Shown here in pieces: positions 1 to 6,346 of a stretch of 51,152 nt of DNA (positions within the stretch are counted from its first letter, which is position 1; every line of letters starts with the position of its first letter). The notes under the pieces were generated by a model that saw only the letters and a program-made list of their open reading frames with translations, searched no databases and was not told the DNA's origin. The stretch is from the NCBI GenBank assembly GCA_024697545.1, contig JAILFN010000082.1, positions 1 through 51,152 of the forward strand. The letters run 5' to 3'. The translations under genes and the position numbers were made by a program. The stretch comes from Ruminococcus sp. Lineage in GTDB: Bacteria > Bacillota > Clostridia > Oscillospirales > Ruminococcaceae.

Positions 1-2344
1 GACTTCCGTATGAAAGCTCTGGATTATAGCCTGCCCTTGTTTCTTCGACCTCACATATAACAGAAAAACTGCTGATATCCGAAAACGCAGTCGGAACGCC
101 AAGCTCCGGAGATGAAGTTCCTACACGTCCCGGAACTATCAACATCATTTGCTTGTTTTTATCACGGTAATACCAGTTGATCTGACCTATCAGACTTGCA
201 ATAGAATTTTTCTTATTATAAGGCATCTCATAATATTTAACAGAATCGACATAAACGATAAGATCGAGCTTTGAGGATTTGGATATCCCCATTGATGTAC
301 CTTTGCTTTGCAGCATAATATGTTCCTCGTCCACATTTTCAGGGATAGCTGTTGATGATGTGTTCTTACATACCTGAAGTGGTCTGCACTGCAAAAGATC
401 AATAGAATAGTCTCCGTTATCAGATATGTTTATCGTAAACTCGGTATCAACGGGATAATCGTACTCACTTTGTATGGTTCTGAGCATTCTCTGCATTTGC
501 TCCATTAGTGTTTTGTTTGAGACAAGCCCTTTGCAGGATATGAATTTAACCTCTCTGTTTCTTCCTGTTTCACGCAGACGGCTTTCAGCATCATAGTCAT
601 GTTCAAGCAAAAGCTTGTCAAGGTATTTTGGAAGTACAGGTTCAATCTTTTCAAACGGAAGCTGTTCAAGGTGAAGAGAAGCTGTATTTATAACTTCGGT
701 CTTGCCTTGCGAGAATTTGTGTTTGTCAGCAGATGAAGAATACAGTGATTTTTCAGTCATATCAAGATTAACGATGCGGGGATAGGAGCCTTCCGTCCTG
801 TCTACCGCTGATGTTCCGAGCCCCATGACAAGCCTGAGCATTCCCGATGTGGGATCAGATTCCTTCATTATGCGGTACGGGCTGTATGAATAGCCGACAC
901 CTGCCGCACATGGCATATAATATGTTCCGTAATAAGAACCTGAAACACGCTGAACAAGAAGCGCCATCTGCTCATCACGTTTATCAAGTCCACGTCGTTT
1001 TCTGTAATCAAGAGCCGACATTCCCATCGTGCTTGCATAAACAACCTTGACGGCGTTTTCAAATTCAAGCAGTCTTTCCTCGACAGTACCTCTGTTGGCA
1101 CAGAAGACCGATTCATACTTCCCTGCAAAGGCGTTGCCGAATCCGTCCTCCAGTATACTGCTCGAACGGACAATATACGGGTCATGTCCATAGTATTCGA
1201 TTATACGCACGAACTGTTCACGGATATCCTCCGAGAATACACCGTTTTTCAGCCTGTCTGCAAATTCATCGGCAAGGGAAAAATACTCCTCCTCAGTGCG
1301 CTGACGTATACGCATATCCCAGAAATTGTTATCAACGATATATGTGTAATATACATCTGAACCGACATAGAACGAATCATGCGGTTCAAGCACTTCGCTG
1401 ATATCAGGCTCTTTATTGCGTATGATAGCCCGTGCAAGAAGCATTCCGCAGGATTTTCCGCCTATCATACCTGTGCCTATCATATGGTCACGAACTGCAA
1501 AATAATCCTCTGGGGTAAAATTACTTTTCACCATTTCACGCATCTTTGAATCCCGTGTCATCATGATATTGCACATTTTTCCGCATTCTTCCGTAATATC
1601 CATTCCGTTTTCACGAAGTACCTTTGCTTTGCTGAAAAACCTGTCCCACGAATCTGCATACTGTTCCTCGGCGGAACGCTGTGCCAGTCCGAGTGCCTGA
1701 TAGAACCTGCTTGACTTAACACCGTCAAGTATCGGTCTGAACTCTCCGCTGCCGGGATCGTAGGTGTGAGGCAGAAACATAGTATCGGAGTTTCTGTTCC
1801 ACACCTTTTCGGGGCGTACATATATCGTTTTCTTATCGGAATATACATCAAGGAAAAGCTGTGTGGTATCAAGTATCTTGTTTATTGCCTGAACTGAGTG
1901 CTTTCCGCGGATTATAGGAAAGAATGCTACGGTATCAAGTATAAACAGAAACGGACAGGTCACACGAAAGAAATTTCCCATCATAAGATCGGTAGCCCAC
2001 GCTGCCTGTAATTCGGAAAGGCAGTCAAATATGTAAAATGCGTCCTTGCCTGCCTTTTCGATCTCATTATGGATATCAACTGTAAACGTCTCAAAACGGT
2101 GTGACAGCGGAACGTGGATAGTCTTTACATCAGGATTATTCTCTACAAGCGGTTCGTGGCTTGCAAAGCGGAAATAAATTATGTTTCTTTTATCTTTTAT
2201 TGCCTGTTCAATATATGGCTTCATAAAAAGCCGGAATTCAGAAAGCTCCGATACACGCCACACAACGTTATCTCCAAGTCTGATATTATCAAGAGACGTA
2301 TCCATTTCGGGAATGCCCGAACATATCCTGTCAAAAGCAGCCAT
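1..2344 (-). CDS. PEP/pyruvate-binding (PPDK N-terminal ATP-grasp) domain protein, 3' end outside window
   Basis: An open frame of 781 codons reads without a stop from ATG at 2344 to the window edge. The start is preceded by AAAGGAGG. Around residue 390 it has HDPYIVRSSS followed by LEDGFGNAFAGKYES, the ATP-grasp signature of the PEP synthase / pyruvate phosphate dikinase N-terminal domain (VRSSA..ED....FAGqyet). Near residue 650 comes the closing motif YSIDLLQCRPLQ (family: llQaRP). About 300 residues precede the ATP-grasp part, unlike canonical PPDK or PpsA, which start with it. No phosphohistidine or PEP-binding TIM barrel is visible in the part present. Such proteins are usually annotated only as PEP/pyruvate-binding domain proteins. 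ATP-dependent phosphotransfer is likely, the substrate is unknown. It is last in its minus-strand run, behind the GNAT remnant. Confidence 0.8.
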   Translation of the reverse strand, partial: MAAFDRICSGIPEMDTSLDNIRLGDNVVWRVSELSEFRLFMKPYIEQAIKDKRNIIYFRFASHEPLVENNPDVKTIHVPLSHRFETFTVDIHNEIEKAGKDAFYIFDCLSELQAAWATDLMMGNFFRVTCPFLFILDTVAFFPIIRGKHSVQAINKILDTTQLFLDVYSDKKTIYVRPEKVWNRNSDTMFLPHTYDPGSGEFRPILDGVKSSRFYQALGLAQRSAEEQYADSWDRFFSKAKVLRENGMDITEECGKMCNIMMTRDSKMREMVKSNFTPEDYFAVRDHMIGTGMIGGKSCGMLLARAIIRNKEPDISEVLEPHDSFYVGSDVYYTYIVDNNFWDMRIRQRTEEEYFSLADEFADRLKNGVFSEDIREQFVRIIEYYGHDPYIVRSSSILEDGFGNAFAGKYESVFCANRGTVEERLLEFENAVKVVYASTMGMSALDYRKRRGLDKRDEQMALLVQRVSGSYYGTYYMPCAAGVGYSYSPYRIMKESDPTSGMLRLVMGLGTSAVDRTEGSYPRIVNLDMTEKSLYSSSADKHKFSQGKTEVINTASLHLEQLPFEKIEPVLPKYLDKLLLEHDYDAESRLRETGRNREVKFISCKGLVSNKTLMEQMQRMLRTIQSEYDYPVDTEFTINISDNGDYSIDLLQCRPLQVCKNTSSTAIPENVDEEHIMLQSKGTSMGISKSSKLDLIVYVDSVKYYEMPYNKKNSIASLIGQINWYYRDKNKQMMLIVPGRVGTSSPELGVPTAFSDISSFSVICEVEETRAGYNPELSYGS

Positions 2345-2362
2345 AGCGATACCTCCTTTGGC

Positions 2363-2825
2363 TTACAAGTTTTTCGCATAGCATATCGCACCATCAAGCT
2401 TGTCATACGGTGGATAATTGCTGATACGATAATACCCCAGTTTTTTATATAGTGATACAGCTTCGGTCATTGCTGCCCTTGTCTGAAGTACAGTCCTCTG
2501 AAAAAGCATACACTTTGCTGTATCTTCTATCATTTTCATCATTTCAACAGCAATATGATGTCTGCGATACTGCGGCTCAACCCATACACGCTTTATTTCC
2601 GCATCGATATCAGAATAAGGTTTCAGTCCGGCACATCCAACAGGGTTATTCTCAATATACGCTATAAATAACTGTTTTTACGCTTTCAGAAATGTTATAT
2701 GGTATAAAGCCTTTTCTGTTGCCTACTCCGCCGACGATACTGCTGTAATATTCTTCGGTAGAAAGATAGAATTTCTGAAAATCAATGTCATTTCCATCTG
2801 TCCGCTTATATCTAACATTTTCCAT
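2363..2825 (-). pseudogene. GNAT family acetyltransferase, frameshifted
   Basis: ATG at 2825 opens MENVRYKRTDGNDIDFQKFYLS and reads to a TGA just after SESVKTVIYSVY. The GNAT fold then continues in another frame with LFIAYIENNPVGCAGLK, VWVEPQYRRHHIAVEMM and a C-terminal AVSLYKKLGYYRISNYPPY, ending at TAA 2363-2365. Removing one base from the T5 run at 2675-2679 (A5 in the gene) joins the halves as SESVKQLFIAYIENN. The acetyl-CoA motif (Q/RxxGxG/A region, here EPQYRRHHIA) is present in the second half. This is either a true frameshift mutation or a homopolymer sequencing error. The substrate cannot be told. Confidence 0.8.
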
Positions 2826-2847
2826 TTATATCACCACTTCAAAAGAC

Positions 2848-2880
2848 AAAAAAAGGCGCTCTCTGAAAACGAGAAGCGCC
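2848..2880 (-). terminator. Rho-independent terminator in the GNAT leader
   Basis: The stem GGCGCT(T)CT / AGAGAGCGCC lies at 2855-2880 and is followed on the minus strand by a run of seven T. It sits between a near-consensus promoter and the GNAT start, so it either ends a very short transcript or works as a leader attenuator. Confidence 0.65.
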
Positions 2881-2895
2881 GTTGCTCTTGCGATT

Positions 2896-2924
2896 ATTAT
2901 AACACAGAATAAGTATGTTGTTAA
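2896..2924 (-). promoter_or_regulatory. sigma-A type promoter for the GNAT gene
   Basis: On the minus strand a -35 box TTAACA (2919-2924) and -10 box TATAAT (2896-2901) are separated by 17 bp. Transcription would start near 2889, about nine bases before the leader terminator and 64 bases before the ATG. Confidence 0.65.
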
Positions 2925-3023
2925 TATATTACAAACATATTCCGTTATTCATTCTCGAAAAGACTATCGACGATGCTTCATAATATATATTCACAAACTT
3001 ATTGGAGAAAACTCTTTGTATCC

Positions 3024-3254
3024 TTATTCTTGAACTTCCTTCATCAGCGTCACACCGTCCTTGAATCCTGCCTTATAAGCGGCTCTCATCTCATCAGCGG
3101 CAGTCTCGCTTTGCAGATCACAGAGCTTATGGAAAATGTCCTGCTGTTCCTCAGTCAGCGACTTCTCAAATTCGATAGCAGTCTGCTCCCACTCGTCAGA
3201 GGAGTGATAGGTCTTGATAGCACTAATTCTGCTGTTGTAAATCTCATCAATCAT
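3024..3254 (-). CDS. DUF6809-like small helical protein
   Basis: A 76-residue acidic protein beginning MIDEIYNSRISA. The ATG at 3254 is preferred over a GTG nine bases upstream, because AAAGGG sits eight bases before it. The pattern SLTEEQQDIFHKLCDLQSE followed by AAYKAGFKDGVTLM resembles the DUF6809 family of short proteins, common in mobile elements and accessory regions of Clostridia, with a Leu/Glu-rich helix pair and a C-terminal FKxG motif. The function is unknown. It borders the decayed relaxase region and points away from it, so it probably belongs to the same accessory island. The 264 bases between it and the relaxase fragment hold only a 37-codon open frame. Confidence 0.55.
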   Translation of the reverse strand: MIDEIYNSRISAIKTYHSSDEWEQTAIEFEKSLTEEQQDIFHKLCDLQSETAADEMRAAYKAGFKDGVTLMKEVQE

Positions 3255-3402
3255 TGTAAGCACCCTTTCGGTAATAATTTAGCTTGCTGTACCTGTCTTA
3301 CAATGATTTCTGAAAACTTCTCTATGCCTACTGTCGTAAATGAGAGGGTATGTTCGGAACCCAAAAAATATTTTTAATCAACTATGCGAGAGGCAGCAGG
3401 AT

Positions 3403-3516
3403 ATGCCTTCAACCATTACCACCCCTGTGAAATATAACCCCAAGCCAGCCGGCAGCTTGTCGAAAGTTTTACACATCACCAAACTTGCAAAATTCGGTCA
3501 ATTAAAACGGAGCTAA
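3403..3516 (+). other. short open frame, possible relaxase 5' remnant
   Basis: ATG at 3403 opens 37 codons including VKYNPKPAGSLSKVLHI, ending TAA just before the relaxase fragment. The PAGSLSKVL stretch loosely recalls relaxase N-termini, but it is in a different frame from the downstream fragment and too short to identify. It may be the residue of a deletion that removed the relaxase N-terminal part. Confidence 0.2.
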
Positions 3517-3518
3517 GT

Positions 3519-4649
3519 GTGCTTACATACGCTTTCGGTGACGACGCGCAGGCGGTCATCGCAACTCATGTGGATAAGGGTCATATCCATTCGCATATCG
3601 TGCTGAATTCTTACTCGCTGAGCGGGCAGAAATTTTATGCGAACAAGGCATCTTTGAGGCGGCTGCGTGAGATCTCGGACGGTGTAAGCAAGGCGTTTGG
3701 CATTGAAATTCACCCAAACCTCAAGAGCGAGGGGCGGTCAATGCAGTACAACGAATGGCAGCACAAGAAGAACGGTACTTCATGGAAACAGCAAATCAGA
3801 GATGAGATAGACAAGCTGATAGGAGAGGTCAATTCGCTCGATGAACTGTTGCAGCTGCTTGAAGAACGTGGCTACGAAGTCAAGCGTGGCAAGTACATTT
3901 CTATAAAAGCACCCGGACAGGAACGGTTTGTCAGAACGAAAACGCTGGGCAAGGAGTACACCGAAGAAAGTCTGAAAATCCGCATAACATATCGTGACAT
4001 GGGTCCTGGAATGACACCCACACAAGATGAACAGAACAATCTAAGCCAAGCCTACGTCGCTGTCTTACATGATGTCCGCATTCTTGCGACGCAACATAAG
4101 AAAGTCCCTCGCAAGCAAATCATTACGGCGGAGTATTCAGTTGATAATGATCTTGATATTTATCGGCTTTCAGCGCAGATGTCGGTTATGAACAAGTACA
4201 ATATCCACTCACTCGGTGAGTTGGAGGGTTGGATAAACGAGCAGAAAAAGCAGTATGAAAAATATCGGGTTGAGGTCAACAGCTACATCGAAGAATACAA
4301 TAAACTTGCCGGGGTGCTTGAACAAGCAGAGCAATATTACGAGCTTGCAAAGAAGTCGGAACTGTCCGAATCTGAACAGCTTAAAATGAAAATATGTTGG
4401 CAGACCATGCTTGCGAATCATATCATGACGGCTGCCGATGTTGATGATCTGCGTAGTAGTGCCGCAGGTCTGAACAAGAAGATCGGAGGGCTTCGGGAAA
4501 AGATGAGCGAGTGCAGGCAGAGGTATGATGTGTTCACGGACATTCAAAAGACTTATTCGGAGATCTCGCAGGAGGACTATGTTGCTAAACTTGTTGAGGA
4601 GGAACGTCAGCGGCAGGAGCAGATGAAGAAGAAAAAGCGGAGCAGATGA
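3519..4649 (+). pseudogene. MOB-family relaxase, 5'-truncated
   Basis: The frame from GTG 3519 encodes the relaxase histidine-triad motif THVDKGHIHSHIVLNS at its very start. It then continues SGQKFYANKASLRRLREISDGVSKAFGIE, NEWQHKKNGTSW and a long coiled-coil tail (residues ~230-370, KK/EE-rich). In intact mobilization relaxases about 90-130 residues, including the catalytic tyrosine, precede this motif. They are missing here and no ribosome site fits the GTG. The protein would nick oriT of an integrative element when whole. It lies upstream of an HTH gene and a broken integrase in the same direction, which is the usual order in small integrative mobilizable elements. I judge it non-functional. 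Confidence 0.8.
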
Positions 4650-4745
4650 TTTAGGTATTTGGGAAGAGGGTGATAATAATGCATTATATATCCAAATGTA
4701 TTATAATCGAATAACAACGCTAAGAATTATGAGAGGAGTAACCAT

Positions 4746-4985
4746 TTGAACAGAAAAACACAAAACACAGACCACCGCCTTCCTCTTTACCGGCTGCTTT
4801 GGTGCAGGGTGAGGTATTATCAGCAGCTTCACGAGATCAGCGATGAGGCGCTTGCGAACTCGCTGGGTGTGCATATCAGGACGCTGAAAGAATATGACAA
4901 GTCTGCCGAGAATGTTACCTTCGGCAGGCTGGACAGCTTTTTGTATGTAAACGAGATGTCACTTGAAGATCTTTTAAGCTGCTGA
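4746..4985 (+). CDS. small HTH (XRE-like) protein of the mobile element
   Basis: A 79-residue protein starting at TTG 4746, six bases after GAGGAG. The stretch VRYYQQLHEISDEALANSLGVHIRTLKEYDKSAENVTFGRLDSFL has the layout of a helix-turn-helix of the Cro/XRE type (helix, ALANSLGV turn, RTLKEYDK recognition helix). Such genes commonly sit just before the integrase in small elements and control excision or copy state. The binding site is unknown. The TTG start and the gene order (relaxase, HTH, integrase) support membership in the element. Confidence 0.6.
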   Translation: MNRKTQNTDHRLPLYRLLWCRVRYYQQLHEISDEALANSLGVHIRTLKEYDKSAENVTFGRLDSFLYVNEMSLEDLLSC

Positions 4986-4993
4986 AAAAGGGG

Positions 4994-5022
4994 TTTACAA
5001 ATAGAACAGAAAGTGGTATAAT
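4994..5022 (+). promoter_or_regulatory. promoter for the integrase
   Basis: TTTACA (4994-4999), a 17-bp spacer and TATAAT (5017-5022). The transcript would start about 48 bases before the integrase ATG. Confidence 0.55.
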
Positions 5023-5076
5023 GAAGGTATGAAAAAAGACCTTTCATTGTGCCGCTTTCTCAGAAAGGGGTAATAA

Positions 5077-6117
5077 ATGAAAGCAACACTGCTTCCTTCG
5101 GGAAAATACAGAGTCCAGGTATTAGCCGGGCATGATGAAAACGGCAAAAGGATAGTTAAGTCATTTACAGCCGCAAGAGAGTGGGAGGCTCTCAGAATGG
5201 CTGGGGAGTTTTTGAACGACGGTAAAGGTTATCATTCCGAAATAAGAGACGCAATGACGGTGTTCGACGCATTTGAGGATTATATCCTGTCACGGGACAA
5301 TCTGCTTTCCCCCTCTACCATTCAGGGGTACAGGGTGATACAGCGGTCAAGACTTCAAAGCATAATGAATATCCGTAACTAATAACTTTCTTTCAGGGAT
5401 ATTTAGACCGCTGTCAACTTCGACAGCAGAAGACTGAGCAGAAAATCCATAAAATCGGCATTGGCACTGTTAAAGAGCGCACTTGCTTTGCAGGATATTG
5501 ACATTGATCTGAAAAGGGTCACACTTCCGCCCGCAAAGAAAAAAAGAGTTGATCTGCCGAATGCGGAAGATGTTGTCAAAGCGATAGTCGGTACGGACAT
5601 CGAGCTTCCCTGTCTGCTTGCCATGTGGCTGAGTCTCCGTATCAGCGAGGTACTCGGATTGCAGTTTGGGGATATTTCAAAAGACGGCAGGTACATAACG
5701 GTCAATCGGGTGATATTGACGATCAACGGTCACGGCGTGCTCAGCGACAGGACAAAGACCGAGGACAGCGCACGGACTAATTCTCTCCCTGTGTATCTGA
5801 GGGATATGATCTCAAAGATACCGCACAAGAAGGATTCCGATTTTATCGTCACCATGTCCTACAAACAGATCAGCGCAAGATTCAACAAGATCATGTCGGC
5901 GAACGGTTATAGCATCACGTTCCACAAGCTGCGTCACGAATTTGCGACTACGCTCAACGATCTTGGCGTGCCTTCGGATTACATTCAGAAGATAGGCGGC
6001 TGGTCTACCGACAACATCATGAAATCGGTGTACACTCACACCACGAAAAACAAGGAGACCGAATATCAAAATATGATAGACGGATTCTTCAACAAAGCGA
6101 TAAGTTCGGTCACATAA
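5077..6117 (+). pseudogene. tyrosine-type site-specific integrase interrupted by three stop codons
   Basis: ATG 5077 (after GAAAGGGG) opens an AP2-like arm-binding N-terminus (KYRVQVLAGHDENGKRIVKSF) and a SAM-like core-binding segment (TVFDAFEDYILSR...LLSPSTIQGYRVIQRSRLQSI). TAA TAA at 5380-5385 and TAG at 5404-5406 interrupt it. The same frame then resumes with NFDSRRLSRKSIKSALALLKSALALQ and an apparently complete catalytic domain: LRISEVLGL (first Arg), HKLRHEFAT (HxxR), GGWSTDN and the Tyr in MKSVYTHT. No frame is lost, so only nonsense changes are needed. The second half has no good ribosome site of its own. Confidence 0.85.
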
Positions 6118-6188
6118 GGTCACAAGAATCACACGGCAGAAACCGAAAAACGCTGTAACTACGCGGTTTTAAGAGGCTTCGGGGCGGT

Positions 6189-6208
6189 TTCGACTCCCCT
6201 CGCCTCCA
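6189..6208 (+). other. probable integrase attachment remnant (tmRNA/tRNA 3'-end)
   Basis: TTCGACTCCCCTCGCCTCCA has the form of a T-loop, T-stem and acceptor strand ending in CCA, typical of tmRNA or tRNA 3' ends. The bases to its left do not complete the T-stem properly (GGCGG against CCCCT), as expected when a recombination joint replaces the 5' side. It lies 72 bases beyond the integrase and directly before a strong terminator. The matching intact RNA gene is not in this window. Confidence 0.45.
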
Positions 6209-6242
6209 GAATCGTCTTATTGCTTACGCAGACGACAAATAA

Positions 6243-6282
6243 AGCTCGTGACTGCCGCACAGGTGCGGGTCGCGGGCTTTTT
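6243..6282 (+). terminator. Rho-independent terminator after the attachment remnant
   Basis: The GC-rich stem AGCTCGTGAC / GTCGCGGGCT with two G-U pairs extends through a short inner stem and is followed by TTTTT. It may be the original terminator of the RNA gene whose 3' end is duplicated here. Confidence 0.65.
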
Positions 6283-6293
6283 CATTACAGAGC

Positions 6294-6330
6294 AAAACTC
6301 CCGACAGCTTTTACAGCCGTCGGGAGTTTT
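6294..6330. terminator. bidirectional terminator between the element and the CotH gene
   Basis: AAAACTCCCGAC and GTCGGGAGTTTT form a perfect 12-bp stem with A/T tracts on both sides, 17 bases beyond the CotH stop. Confidence 0.8.
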
Positions 6331-6346
6331 ATTCAGCTTCTGTATG

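Noticed and set aside
5380-5406. Stop-codon recoding in the integrase
   Set aside because: Both TAA and TAG would need reassignment, and other genes in the window use TAA and TGA as normal ends.
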